A DNA stretch of 64,000 nucleotides from Ensifer sp. PDNC004 (GCF_016919405.1 NZ_CP070353.1:558001-622000); one strand, 5' to 3'; positions 17,575 through 25,573 are shown, counted from the first letter of the stretch. The notes: generated by a model not told the origin, from the letters alone. Numbers and translations: made by a program.

Positions 17575-18666
17575 TCAGTGCGGATGGTGGGCTGCCGCCT
17601 CGGCCATCTGCTGCTGGTTTTCTTCCTTGCCTTCGCGGATCTGCTCCAGACGCTCGGCAACGAGCTGATCGGCCGGCAGCCTCTCGCGCTTCCAGGGCTG
17701 GCGGCCCTTCAGCACGCCCGATTCATGCACGATTTCTGCGACATATTCTTCCTGGCGGTAGGCCATCACGTGGATGCCGGAGACGCCCTCGATCTCCTTC
17801 ACCTCGTTGATGATGTCGATGCAGAGCTGCTTGCCTTCCTTCTTCTGGTCCTGCGCGCCCTCCAGGCGGGTAATGACGCTATCGGGAATATGGATGCCCG
17901 GCACGTTGGAGCGGATCCAGCGGGCGGTCTTGGCCGACGCCATCGGTCCGACGCCGACGAGAATGTAGCATTTCTCATGCAGGCCGAGGTCGCGCACCTT
18001 CTTCATGTATTCGCGGAACATCGGCACGTCGAAGCAGTACTGGCTCTGCACGAACTGGGCGCCCGCCTCGATCTTCTTGGCGAGACGATAGGGGCGGAAA
18101 TCGTAGGGCGGCGCGAAGGGGTTGATGGCGGCGCCCAGAAACACCTGCGGCGGGGTCGTCAGCTTTCGGCCCGAGAGGAACTTCGAGTTGTCGCGCATGA
18201 TGCGCACGGTTTCGAGCAGCGACATGCAGTCGAGGTCGAAGACGGGCTTGGCGCCCGGCTGGTCGCCGGCCTGCACGCCGTCACCCGTCAGGCACATGAT
18301 GTTCTGGACGCCCATGGCAGAGGCGCCGAGCACGTCGCCCTGGATGGCGATGCGGTTCTTGTCGCGGCAGGCGATCTGCATGATCGGCGCATAGCCCATG
18401 CGTGTGAGCAGCGCGCAGATGCCGACCGAGGACATGTGGCAGTTGGCGCCTGACGCGTCGACCGCGTTGATGCCGTCGACCCAGCCGTCGAAGATCGCCG
18501 CGCGCTCGTAGACGTCCTGCGGGTTGGCGCTGTCGGGCGGGTTGAGCTCGGCGGTGACGGCGAACTCGCCGCGGCGCAAGACCCGTTCAAGCCGGCCGCG
18601 GGAGGAATGACCGGGCAGCGGATCGAGCGGCGCGCCGGGATCGTGCGGGTTGTAGTCGGGGCTCAT
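17575..18666 (-). CDS. methylenetetrahydrofolate reductase (MetF-like)
   Basis: A 363-residue flavoprotein-type TIM barrel that interconverts methyl-THF and methylene-THF. Typical segments are FAVTAELNPPDSANPQDVYE, IMQIACRDKNR, QNIMCLTGDGV, FLGAAINPFAPPYDF and FVQSQYCFDV. The tail is His/Glu-rich (EAAAHHPH). Its start overlaps the stop of the MetV gene (ATGA), so both are translationally coupled. Because it sits with MetV and a corrinoid methyltransferase rather than with metH, it probably runs in the oxidative direction; that is inference. Confidence 0.87.
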   Translation of the reverse strand: MSPDYNPHDPGAPLDPLPGHSSRGRLERVLRRGEFAVTAELNPPDSANPQDVYERAAIFDGWVDGINAVDASGANCHMSSVGICALLTRMGYAPIMQIACRDKNRIAIQGDVLGASAMGVQNIMCLTGDGVQAGDQPGAKPVFDLDCMSLLETVRIMRDNSKFLSGRKLTTPPQVFLGAAINPFAPPYDFRPYRLAKKIEAGAQFVQSQYCFDVPMFREYMKKVRDLGLHEKCYILVGVGPMASAKTARWIRSNVPGIHIPDSVITRLEGAQDQKKEGKQLCIDIINEVKEIEGVSGIHVMAYRQEEYVAEIVHESGVLKGRQPWKRERLPADQLVAERLEQIREGKEENQQQMAEAAAHHPH

Positions 18667-19265
18667 GCCTGGCCTTCCTTGGATGCCGCATCGCGGCGCG
18701 CTGCTGCTTCCGCGGTCACGCGTAGCCAGGACGAGGTTTCGCGCAGCGACTGGTTGACCGGCTTCTGCACGTTCATGATGGCGTTGCCCTTCTCCATGTT
18801 CTGCGAGCCCTTCCAGGCCTGGACCCAGACGCAGGGCATGTCCGGCTCGACCTCGCAATTGCCGTTGGCGCGCACGCCGCCGCAGGGGCCGTTGCGCAGC
18901 TGCTTCGGACAGTTCATCGGGCAGGACATGCCCGTTGAAGACAACGCGCACTGGCCGCACATGCGACAGTCGAAGAGGAAGCCTTTGACGTGGCGCTCGA
19001 CGAAGGTCACGGGACGCTCGACCCGGCCGTAGCCAAGCGCGTTCCAGAGCGGATGAAGCAGCAGGAACAGGTCGGCGAAGCGGTGGTAGAACCATTCGAG
19101 GAAGCGCGAGTTGCGCACTGCCCAGAGCCGGACCGTGTATTTGTGGCGCGAGCGGCGGCTCGGCGACACGCCTGACGGTGTGAAGGCGCCGGTCGCGGCC
19201 TTGGCGCCCGGTGCGGCGTTGCCCTTCAGGATTTTCTGTTCGCCTGCCGGTTTGGCGTCAGCCAT
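18663..19265 (-). CDS. methylenetetrahydrofolate reductase C-terminal domain protein (MetV-like)
   Basis: A 200-residue Cys-rich protein of the MetV (PF12225) family, the zinc/Fe-S partner of MetF in acetogens and in many C1-using bacteria. The key region is FDCRMCGQCALSSTGMSCPM followed by NCPKQLRNGPCGG. A basic N-terminal ~45 residues includes PSRRSRHKY. Family partners pass electrons to or from MetF. The gene overlaps the PF13769 gene by 8 bases upstream and metF by 4 bases downstream. Confidence 0.85.
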   Translation of the reverse strand: MADAKPAGEQKILKGNAAPGAKAATGAFTPSGVSPSRRSRHKYTVRLWAVRNSRFLEWFYHRFADLFLLLHPLWNALGYGRVERPVTFVERHVKGFLFDCRMCGQCALSSTGMSCPMNCPKQLRNGPCGGVRANGNCEVEPDMPCVWVQAWKGSQNMEKGNAIMNVQKPVNQSLRETSSWLRVTAEAAARRDAASKEGQA

Positions 19266-19560
19266 TGTCGCGGCCTCCGGCCTTGACGAGCGCCACCAGA
19301 CGTTCGCGGTCATAGGCGGCTTCGAGCTCGGCGGCAGCCTGGTCGGCTTCCGTTTCCAGATCGTCGGAGACCGGCACCGGATCGGCCTTGCGCCATTCGG
19401 CGAGGTAGTCGTCGGTTTCGGCCGCACCGGTGCGCATCGCGCACATGTCGATCGCCTCGGTGAAGCGCAGCGATAGTTCACGCTTCGCCGTCGTGCGGCC
19501 CTTCTTGATGATGACCTGGGCCGGAATGTCGCGCCAGTAGACGATAATGCGATCTGCCAT
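19258..19560 (-). CDS. virulence-factor domain (PF13769-type) protein
   Basis: A 100-residue protein beginning MADRIIVYWRDIPAQVIIKK, which resembles the small domain annotated as virulence factor (PF13769). The name is historical and no activity is established. It is the promoter-proximal gene of the C1 operon and overlaps MetV by 8 bases, so a role in MetF/MetV assembly or electron transfer is a reasonable guess. A GGAGGAG lies 11 bases before the ATG, just downstream of a long inverted repeat. Confidence 0.72.
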   Translation of the reverse strand: MADRIIVYWRDIPAQVIIKKGRTTAKRELSLRFTEAIDMCAMRTGAAETDDYLAEWRKADPVPVSDDLETEADQAAAELEAAYDRERLVALVKAGGRDNG

Positions 19561-19899
19561 CGGGTGTTGTTCTCCTCCCCTGCATGTTTCCTTTGATCGG
19601 TGCCGATCAAAGGCCGAAAACATGCAGCACTCCTAAGCGCTAAAGCGACCTTTGTGCGTCTCAGAAGACGCGCGGCGCTGTAGTGCGACAATGCGCATGT
19701 CCCGGCGTCCGGGCTCATCTCGCCACGACGTCGGATATGTCCAAAAACGACGCTCGCGCAGATGCCATATCAGACGTCTTGGCGGTGACGCGCAAGTCGC
19801 AGTTGAGCCGATTATTGTGGGCAGGAGCCGCGGTCGTGGATCGCATGCAGTATCAGGCTTTTAGGCTGAAGCTGGCCGATGCAAGCGAAGGGATTTCGC
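19561..19899. promoter_or_regulatory. upstream region of the MetV/MetF operon
   Basis: A 339-base region. It holds a repeat element (19580-19683) and then GCGACAATGCGCAT at 19685-19698, similar to words upstream of the GlxA-type gene and of the corrinoid-protein gene. A plus-strand frame from 19737 to 19985 (starting MSKNDARADAISDVL) has some coding character but no binding site. It overlaps the end of the convergent formyltransferase gene, so it is not called as a gene. Confidence 0.4.
19580..19683. repeat. rhizobial intergenic repeat with nested inverted repeats
   Basis: The outer arms CTGCATGTTT (19580-19589) and AAACATGCAG (19618-19627) enclose the inner arms CTTTGATCGG and CCGATCAAAG (19591-19612). 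A second palindromic part follows (GCGCTAAAGCG near 19637, then GTGCGTC/GACGCGC and GCGCTGTAG to 19683). I recognise this pattern as a commonly dispersed Sinorhizobium intergenic element. In the minus-strand transcript it would form a long hairpin directly before the ribosome binding site of the PF13769 gene. Confidence 0.55.
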
Positions 19900-20703
19900 C
19901 TACCAGATCCGACGCGTCAGGCCGTTCCATACCCAGGTCCAGATCGGCGGGTGATACCATTGCCGTGACGGACCTGCGACATTGATGGTCCGCAGATTTC
20001 CGTCGAGCGCATCTGCGACCGCGGCAATCGCGATTTCCGTTGAGGCGGCTGTCTGCAGCAGCGGATAGGTGTGCATCGTATCGTCAGGGGCAGGATTCTG
20101 CCGTGACTGGTAGAGCACGCCGCCGGTATCGACGCCTGCATCGACCAGATGCACGGTCGCCCCGAAGTTTTCGAGGTCATTGCTCACCCGCGCCCAGTAG
20201 CCGCCCATCAGGCCGCGATAGGCCGGATTGATGCCGGCGTGGAAATTGAGGACCGGACAGGCCATGGCCGCCAGCGTCGCTGCCTTCAGCATGCGGCAAC
20301 TGATGAGGAAGACGACGTCGGGTTCGAGCGCGCGGATCTGCGTTATGGCGTCGGCGTCATTGACCGAGGCGACGTATTTGACCGGGATTGAGGGGGCGGG
20401 TTTTCCCGAGACCTTGTAGGTCGCGAGGATCTCTTCGGCGCGTTTTCGGGTGAAGCGCTTGCCGAAGCGCGAGGCGATCATGGTCGCAAGCTGCCCCAGC
20501 GCCGTCAGCCAGCCGAGCTTGCGGGCGCGGCGGCGCAGGAACAGGCCCTTCGATTCCGGTTGCTCCTCCACGACGGCCACCTCAGCAAAGCGGCTTGCGA
20601 GCGCGTTGATCATGATCCAAGGGTTTTCGCCGCCCGCCGTCACCACGACGACGCGGCCCGGGCGCTTGCCTGCGGCGTGGTTCTGGCTGGCGATTTCGGT
20701 CAT
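19900..20703 (-). CDS. formyltransferase-domain protein
   Basis: A 267-residue protein with a formyl_trans_N (PF00551) fold: glycine-rich VVVVTAGGENPW at the start, PDVVFLISCRML, then the catalytic segment LNFHAGINPAYRGLMG with Asn and His, and the downstream Asp in VDAGVDTGG. Such enzymes use 10-formyl-THF to formylate an amine on a sugar, amino acid or tRNA. The substrate here is unknown. It could be linked to C1 metabolism through formyl-THF, but it converges with no C1 gene and is separated from the MetV operon by a repeat. Confidence 0.75.
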   Translation of the reverse strand: MTEIASQNHAAGKRPGRVVVVTAGGENPWIMINALASRFAEVAVVEEQPESKGLFLRRRARKLGWLTALGQLATMIASRFGKRFTRKRAEEILATYKVSGKPAPSIPVKYVASVNDADAITQIRALEPDVVFLISCRMLKAATLAAMACPVLNFHAGINPAYRGLMGGYWARVSNDLENFGATVHLVDAGVDTGGVLYQSRQNPAPDDTMHTYPLLQTAASTEIAIAAVADALDGNLRTINVAGPSRQWYHPPIWTWVWNGLTRRIW

Positions 20704-20748
20704 GGCGGCCCCGCGGATGAACAGGGCCGAGTTATGAAGGCTTGCCCG

Positions 20749-20928
20749 TTACCGCCGGCTTAACTGGTTCCAGTACCATTCGGCGACACCGCCGCCGAGC
20801 ACGACGAGCGCCACGGATTCGACCATCTTTACGTCATCCGAAAGGCTGCAGACTGCGCCGACGACCAGCGAAAGCAGCAGCCCGGCGGCGCAGCCGATGG
20901 CGTAGGGCAGGTATTCGAGGAATTTCAC
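20749..20928 (-). CDS. small membrane protein (59 aa), GTG start
   Basis: A short gene with a GTG start and a strong GGGAGG seven bases upstream. The product has two hydrophobic segments (YAIGCAAGLLLSLVVGAV and VESVALVVLGGGVAEWYW) and ends in NQLSRR. No family was recognised. It lies 45 bases upstream of the formyltransferase gene on the same strand and may be co-transcribed. Confidence 0.6.
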   Translation of the reverse strand: MKFLEYLPYAIGCAAGLLLSLVVGAVCSLSDDVKMVESVALVVLGGGVAEWYWNQLSRR

Positions 20929-21361
20929 TGGTGTGCCTCCCGTCCCAAGACGCAGCCGTCGCGCACTGAGATGTAACGCAGGGTAGCGCAGATATGGGGA
21001 TTAGGAAGAGCTTATTTTTCGTTGCAATTTGCGAAGGCAGATGCCGGCGCCTGCAGTGCGGGTCATCGGAGGATCATGCTGCACGGGTGCTTGCGGACGA
21101 GGTTGCTCCTCTTCTCGGATTTAACCCGAGGACTAACCCTCTGCCCGCAGACGGAGGGAGGGGACGTGCCTTGCTCGTCCTGTTGGCGAACCAAGGCACC
21201 GTGGTCGGGGACATGCAGGCTGCCGATTGCTGACGTAGTGGAGCGCCACGGATGGTGGGATCGAGAGCGAAGCGAGCGGGTGCGCGATCCTCTTCGCCCC
21301 GCTTGCGGGTAGAAGGTGGCCGGCAGGCCGGATGAGGGGCATTTTCAGGCGCTTCGGATCG
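20929..21361. other. intergenic region containing a rhizobial repeat
   Basis: About 430 bases without a convincing gene; open frames here are low-complexity and cross repeat sequence. The part nearest the next gene (21289-21343) is a dispersed repeat. Confidence 0.45.
21289..21343. repeat. dispersed rhizobial palindromic repeat, copy 1
   Basis: The element reads CTCTTCGCCCCGCTTGCGGG, then TAGAAGGTGGCCGGCAGG, then CCGGATGAGGGGC. Closely similar sequences occur near 35400-35540, 44048-44098 and 44516-44570, always between genes. Such palindromic units are common in Sinorhizobium and Rhizobium genomes. Confidence 0.6.
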
Positions 21362-22135
21362 TCACGAAGCCGCGGTGATCCGCCGGTGTATAGCCCCGAG
21401 GCTTTCCCGGAACCGCTCGAAGGTGCCGTGCTCCGTCAATTCCCGCAGCACCTGTTCGTTGATGCCGCCGCGGGTGGCGTAGTCCTCGGCCAGATGGGCG
21501 AAGCTTGCGTCCGGCGTCGTTGCCGGAGCCTGGCCGAGTGCGCCAAACAGGCTGGCCACATAGTCGCGGCCCTTCGCGTCGTCAACGCCGTTGTCCTTCA
21601 GCCAGCTATGGATCGTTTCCAGGTATTTGAAGTAGCTCGCATAGGTGGCGGTGGCCACACTTAGCGCATCGAATTCGCTCTCGCTTGTTACTTCGATCGC
21701 CGTGCCGAGCCGGCCGAAAAACGCCGCCATATCCGGATCCGGCGGGAAGATGATCGTCGGCCCCTGACGGATCGCAATCATCGGCATCGGCAAGGCCTTG
21801 GTCACGCGCTTCACTTGGCCAACCATGGCGGCGATCTCGGCGCAGGAGAAGGTCGCAATCAGGCTGACGACGTGGTGATCCGGGCGGAAGCGCAAGGCGG
21901 GCAGGACATCACGGGCGATCTGCGGCCGGACGCCGAGCATGACCGTGTCTGAGGCGTCGAGCACCGCCTGATTGTCGGCAGCGACAGTCACGTCAGGAAA
22001 GCGGGCAGCAAGGCCCGCAGCGATCTCTTCGTTGCGCGGCGAAAGGACGACGGTGGTGATCTCGCCGGGAAGCGTCTTGAGGCCGGTGACGATCGCCGAG
22101 GAGAGTGCGCCGGTGCCGATGAAGCCGAGTTTCAT
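21362..22135 (-). CDS. pyrroline-5-carboxylate reductase family protein
   Basis: A 257-residue NADP-dependent oxidoreductase. The Rossmann start is MKLGFIGTGALSSAIVTGL. The middle contains LGVRPQIARDVLPAL and KALPMPMIAIRQGPTIIF, corresponding to the ProC nucleotide and substrate regions. The helical C-terminal domain lacks a clear match to the highly conserved DxVTAxSGSGPAY segment of true ProC, so this is probably a divergent paralogue acting on another imine or ketimine rather than the proline biosynthetic enzyme. The binding site before the ATG at 22135 is weak. Confidence 0.7.
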   Translation of the reverse strand: MKLGFIGTGALSSAIVTGLKTLPGEITTVVLSPRNEEIAAGLAARFPDVTVAADNQAVLDASDTVMLGVRPQIARDVLPALRFRPDHHVVSLIATFSCAEIAAMVGQVKRVTKALPMPMIAIRQGPTIIFPPDPDMAAFFGRLGTAIEVTSESEFDALSVATATYASYFKYLETIHSWLKDNGVDDAKGRDYVASLFGALGQAPATTPDASFAHLAEDYATRGGINEQVLRELTEHGTFERFRESLGAIHRRITAAS

Positions 22136-22410
22136 GAAAGTTCTGTCGCCTGGTGATTTCAGAAGGTCCGTGAAACTGCCGGGTGTGGCATGCACGGGCA
22201 CGTGTTTGGAATTCGCGGAATAATAATAGCAAAGGCGGCGGCGACAAGCGCCCGCGACAGCGTCGCCCACAGGAGAGCAGGACGCATTTCAACAGTGCGG
22301 TTGAGATTGCCACGCCCTTTCGGCCGCTGCGGGGCGTTGCCGCATAAGGCGGAGACCCCTGCTAGGCCAAGGGGTGTTGGTCGAAAGGCTGCTGCGTTTT
22401 GGCCCGGGAC

Positions 22411-22674
22411 CTAGCGAAAGTCATCGGCGGTGAGGACATAGATCGTCCGGCGCCCCTTGGCATAGGCTGCCGTCGCGGCCTCGTGGATTGCGTTGCGCGC
22501 GGCATCGAAGGCCAGCAAGCAGGCTGCTTCGGTCGTCCGGGCGGGCGCGCCACGGGAGAGGGCGGCCGCCTCAACATAGAAGGGCACTTCGAACATGCCA
22601 TCGTGGCCAAGGAAACGTACGGCCTTGCGCGCTTCATCGAAGCTTCGGCATGGGTTCGGAAAGGTGAGCGGCAT
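22411..22674 (-). CDS. DUF1488 family protein
   Basis: An 87-residue protein that matches the DUF1488 pattern: FPNPCRSFDEARKAVRFLGH, then MFEVPFYVEAAAL, then CLLAFDAARNAIHEAA and a closing IYVLTADDFR. The function of the family is unknown. It is 47 bases downstream of a 40-residue membrane peptide gene, probably in the same transcript. Confidence 0.72.
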   Translation of the reverse strand: MPLTFPNPCRSFDEARKAVRFLGHDGMFEVPFYVEAAALSRGAPARTTEAACLLAFDAARNAIHEAATAAYAKGRRTIYVLTADDFR

Positions 22675-22721
22675 GGTCGTATCCCTTTTGGCGGTAAGCC
22701 AGGCCGGCCAGAGACGGGCCG

Positions 22722-22844
22722 TCACAAGATCCGCCCGAAAAGGATCGTGGTCACGACGACGGCGACCGCCAGCGAAAGGGCGATCCAGGCAAGCAGGCCG
22801 CGGTAGTCGAATAGATAGATCTGAGCCGGTATGTGGTACTTCAT
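22722..22844 (-). CDS. 40-residue membrane peptide
   Basis: A very short gene with a perfect AGGAGG seven bases before its ATG. The product starts MKYHIPAQIYLFDYRG, has one transmembrane segment (LLAWIALSLAVAVVVTTILF) and ends GRIL. The strong binding site and clean hydrophobic profile support real translation. Function unknown; it probably shares a transcript with the DUF1488 gene. Confidence 0.6.
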   Translation of the reverse strand: MKYHIPAQIYLFDYRGLLAWIALSLAVAVVVTTILFGRIL

Positions 22845-22886
22845 GATCGCCTCCTGCAGCTGATCTGTTAGGACGATGGTTTGGAT

Positions 22887-23192
22887 CTAAAGGGCGTGCC
22901 TGGCCTTGAAGGCCCGTTCGGCCAGGGCCATTCGCTCATCGGCGGGACGGATCAGTTCGAGATTGCCTTCATCGGTCACGCGCTCATGGCATTCGTCGCT
23001 GCTGCGTATGCGGTACTGGAGCGCATTGTCGCGGATGGGGAGCGTGGCGGTTATGCGGTAGGTGTCCCCGATGATCGACTCTCTGGTCAGCGCTCCCTTC
23101 GAGCGAACAAGCTGGCCGACCTGGAAGCGGTGAGCCGGCGACTGGTCGCGGGGGCCGCGGATGATGCGTTTCGTAAAAGATAAAGCGTTCAT
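22887..23192 (-). CDS. hypothetical protein
   Basis: A 101-residue basic soluble protein. The central part (RFQVGQLVRSKG, IIGDTYRITATLPIRDNALQ, YRIRSSDECHERVTDEGNLE) looks like a small SH3-type or KOW-like beta-barrel often found in rhizobial hypothetical proteins. AAGGA lies upstream of the ATG. It is 42 bases upstream of the 40-residue peptide gene, so these short genes may form one leftward unit. Confidence 0.6.
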   Translation of the reverse strand: MNALSFTKRIIRGPRDQSPAHRFQVGQLVRSKGALTRESIIGDTYRITATLPIRDNALQYRIRSSDECHERVTDEGNLELIRPADERMALAERAFKARHAL

Positions 23193-23606
23193 AGTGGTCT
23201 CAGTCCTTTTAGGTGTGGGCAGGCACGGTCGGTCGGCTGCGATGAGCCGGTTATCGACCGATCAACCAAGGTTCGGGGAACGAACAGACGTTACAATGCG
23301 CGATGTGCTTCGAGGCGAAGCATGGATCAAGCACTGGATCCGAAGCTTGCGTGTCGTTCGAAAATTTAGGAGAATAGGTGCGGTTAGAAATTCTGATACC
23401 GCGAAAGCCACATCGGCCAAATTTACTTGGATATACTATTGCGCGTCGATTGAGTTTCAATTGAGGCGCGTGTGTCTGCCGACGCAGATTTAAAGTGTTT
23501 TTGGCGCGACGCCGGTGTTCCTCCCGAGTTTCTCGCTGCTCGCGTGATAAAAGCCACGTGCCGATCGAGGATGTGTTAAGCTCGTCGCTTGGAACTGGAG
23601 ACTGTC
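23193..23606. other. intergenic, no gene seen
   Basis: About 410 bases separating divergent short genes. AT content is higher around 23350-23500, with several AT-rich hexamers that could serve as promoters for both directions. No clear terminator, RNA gene or repeat was seen. I looked for the general-stress pattern GGAAC-N16/17-CGTT and did not find a well-spaced copy. Confidence 0.4.
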
Positions 23607-23780
23607 ATGTCCGAGCCGAACAAACTCTACCAGAGCGAAATAATCACCCTGCACAAGGCGCCGCTGATCGGCACTCTTTGCCTGGAATGCGACGACGGCC
23701 AGATCGAGGTCGCGCTGAACCGAGCGGCTGCCGAGACCTTGCAGAAGGTTATTGCGCGCTTTCTTTCCCCAGCCGCGTGA
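23607..23780 (+). CDS. short hypothetical protein (57 aa)
   Basis: A 57-residue soluble protein (MSEPNKLYQSEIITLHKAPL, then GTLCLECDDGQIEVALNRAA). A GGAG lies six bases before the ATG. The pattern of two strands followed by a helix could be a tiny regulatory or adaptor fold; no family was recognised. It is the first of three closely packed plus-strand micro-genes. Confidence 0.55.
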   Translation: MSEPNKLYQSEIITLHKAPLIGTLCLECDDGQIEVALNRAAAETLQKVIARFLSPAA

Positions 23781-23823
23781 CATCCCCAGCCGCGATGGCC
23801 TCATTCGATGAAGGAGAGGCGCG

Positions 23824-23982
23824 ATGTCCTCCCGTTTGGTCTTCTCACTGTTTCTGGTCGCCCTGTCTGTTTTTCTTGTCTGGGCCTTCAGGCCACCTCA
23901 GGGCAATGCGAGCGATCGCCCCGCCATGCCGCATGTGGCTGAGCAAGGGCAGATGGTTAACCCCGCTTACGGACTGGGCTGA
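23824..23982 (+). CDS. 52-residue protein with N-terminal membrane anchor
   Basis: It starts MSSRLVFSLFLVALSVFLVW, one hydrophobic helix, followed by a short hydrophilic, Pro/Gly-containing tail ending AYGLG. GGAGAGG lies directly upstream. Its TGA overlaps the ATG of the next gene (TGATG), indicating translational coupling. Function unknown. Confidence 0.55.
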   Translation: MSSRLVFSLFLVALSVFLVWAFRPPQGNASDRPAMPHVAEQGQMVNPAYGLG

Positions 23983-24197
23983 TGACAACACTAAGGTACG
24001 GTCTCAAGGTCGAAGCCAACAATGTTTGGGCGGTTGTCGATGTCTTCACCGGGCAACCGGTTGTTGTTGACGGTTATCTGATGTCCAACTTGCCGCGCGA
24101 CGAAGCGGATGATCTTCTCGATATTCTCAATCTCAAAGACCGCATACGCAGGGGCACGATCCAGCTTCCGCCCCGGCCGCCGGAAGATAGGGGTTAG
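23982..24197 (+). CDS. small hypothetical protein (71 aa)
   Basis: A 71-residue soluble protein starting MTTLRYGLKVEANNVWAVVD and ending in IQLPPRPPEDRG. It carries the segment FTGQPVVVDGYLMSNLPRDEADDLLDILN. It is coupled to the preceding micro-gene by a one-base overlap. No domain was recognised. Confidence 0.55.
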   Translation: MTTLRYGLKVEANNVWAVVDVFTGQPVVVDGYLMSNLPRDEADDLLDILNLKDRIRRGTIQLPPRPPEDRG

Positions 24198-24227
24198 ATG
24201 GGTGGGCTGGAAACCCACGATGGTGGC

Positions 24228-24530
24228 TCAGCGGGGCACGCTGCCGGTCTTTCGATCAACAGCAGCCTGTCTGAATTGCTCATAAGGCGCCGGACGGGAA
24301 GGGGACCTCGGAAACTCCGCGGCAGTGCCCGGCTCGGCCAGCGCCGCCTCCGGAGTGGCGTGGCTGTCGACGCCGCTTTCGAGTGCCGCAATCAGGAAGC
24401 GCGTGGCAGCAAGTCGTCCGCCCGAGTCTGCCGTCGCGGTCGTTCCGTAGTAGCCGGCAGCGGCGAGTACCTCGACCAGAAGGCTGAGGTCGTCGGAGTG
24501 AAGACAATGTTCTGGATTGCTGGAAGACAT
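24228..24530 (-). CDS. hypothetical protein
   Basis: A 100-residue protein preceded by a strong GGAGG. The N-terminal half (HSDDLSLLVEVLAAAGYYG, then ATRFLIAALESGV) is helical; the C-terminal half is Pro/Arg-rich and probably disordered. Convergent with the plus-strand micro-gene trio, with 30 bases between stops. Confidence 0.5.
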   Translation of the reverse strand: MSSSNPEHCLHSDDLSLLVEVLAAAGYYGTTATADSGGRLAATRFLIAALESGVDSHATPEAALAEPGTAAEFPRSPSRPAPYEQFRQAAVDRKTGSVPR

Positions 24531-24646
24531 TGCGTCCTCCTTTGGTTGGGGCCCAGGCAAGAAGGCCCGTAGGCGACGGCGCCCGCTTCAATCGCCGTCG
24601 ATGAAGCACCCTGCACGCGTTGTCGCGCCAGCGCAACGAACTTCAC

Positions 24647-24880
24647 TCAAGCACCGGGAGCTATGTTTTGGCCGAGCGCGCGTTTCGCTTCGTCGCCCGT
24701 CGCTGTCCTGTGCGCATCCATCGCGTTCGCCAGATCGAGCCTGCGCGGGCCGACTTTTGCGAAGATGTCACGCGCCGCCAGCGGTGCCAATTGATAGGCC
24801 AGAATGAACTCTTCGAGATCGTAGACCGCATCCCAGGCGTGAAGCACTCTCTTATTGTCGTTCGTGAAATTCTTGGTCAT
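24647..24880 (-). CDS. small hypothetical protein
   Basis: A 77-residue soluble protein (VLHAWDAVYDLEEFILAYQL, then LAARDIFAKVGPRRLDLANA), predicted helical. GGGAG lies upstream of the ATG. It is 116 bases upstream of the preceding minus-strand gene. No family recognised. Confidence 0.5.
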   Translation of the reverse strand: MTKNFTNDNKRVLHAWDAVYDLEEFILAYQLAPLAARDIFAKVGPRRLDLANAMDAHRTATGDEAKRALGQNIAPGA

Positions 24881-25276
24881 GGGACGCTCCCGCGTTCTGG
24901 CTCCGTGCTTGGCGCAAAGACGGCCAAGTGTCAGGCGGCCGAGGAAGCGTCAGGGATGAGTTACGCCAGCTAAACGGGCTTGCGCGAACATGGTTTCAAA
25001 TTAAGAGTTCAGACGGCGAAGGAGGGGACCTGGCAAGGGGCCTGGCAAGGGGCCTGGCAATGAGGGGGCCCGGGCGGAAGCCGGATCGTCGGCCTCTGAC
25101 GGAACGTGATCACCGGCGATCAGGCGGACGACGTGCTGTCGCGGCCGGAAGCATGCGGCCGGCAGGAATTCGCGGTCAATCTGTGAACTGGCAGAAAGCA
25201 TGACCGGTCGCCATCGCCGAGCACAGCATGGTTCTCGGCGGCAACGGTGACCTTGGCAAAGTGCGCGGCAGCGACG
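24881..25276. other. intergenic region with a short tandem repeat
   Basis: About 395 bases without a convincing gene. It includes three tandem copies of GGGGCCTGGCAA (25024-25060; the first copy has one extra A). Three copies are too few to suggest a CRISPR or a functional satellite. Frames crossing the region are low-complexity. Confidence 0.45.
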
Positions 25277-25552
25277 CTATTTCAGGTAGGCGCGCACCAC
25301 ATCCACCAGTTCGGCCGCCGCTTCCTCCCGGTCCTTCTGCGACAGCTCGGCTGCGGCGACATGCATTTGGATATGGTCTTCGACCACTTCCGCCATCAGC
25401 CCGTTGACCGCGCCGCGTATGCCGGCGATCACCTGCATGACCTCGGCGCAGCCCTTCTCCTCCTCCAGCATCCGCTCGACCGCCTCCATCTGGCCGCGCA
25501 AGCGCCGGACCCTGTTGATGAGTTTCTGCTTCTCGCGGATCGTATGGGTCAT
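25277..25552 (-). CDS. dmeR: Ni/Co-responsive RcnR/CsoR-family repressor
   Basis: A 91-residue all-helical repressor. The four ligands used by RcnR for nickel and cobalt are all present at the same positions: His3, Cys35, His60 and His64. Other landmarks are RVRRLRGQMEAVERML and GIRGAVNGLMAEV. It lies 21 bases downstream of dmeF on the same strand, as expected for a DmeR controlling a CDF exporter, although in the described Rhizobium dmeRF operon the regulator comes first. Formaldehyde sensing (FrmR) is less likely because His64 and His3 are kept and no formaldehyde gene is adjacent. Confidence 0.85.
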   Translation of the reverse strand: MTHTIREKQKLINRVRRLRGQMEAVERMLEEEKGCAEVMQVIAGIRGAVNGLMAEVVEDHIQMHVAAAELSQKDREEAAAELVDVVRAYLK

Positions 25553-25573
25553 CGGATACTCCGGTTTCGGGTG

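Noticed and set aside
19737..19985. Possible plus-strand gene starting MSKNDARADAISDVL
   Set aside because: No ribosome binding site, and its 3' part overlaps the end of the convergent formyltransferase gene by 86 bases. The first half has some coding character, so it was noted but not annotated.
21362..22135. True proC of proline biosynthesis
   Set aside because: The highly conserved C-terminal ProC signature is not recognisable, so only family-level naming is used.
25024..25060. CRISPR-like tandem repeat (three units of GGGGCCTGGCAA)
   Set aside because: Units are 12-13 bases long and directly adjacent, without spacers or cas genes.
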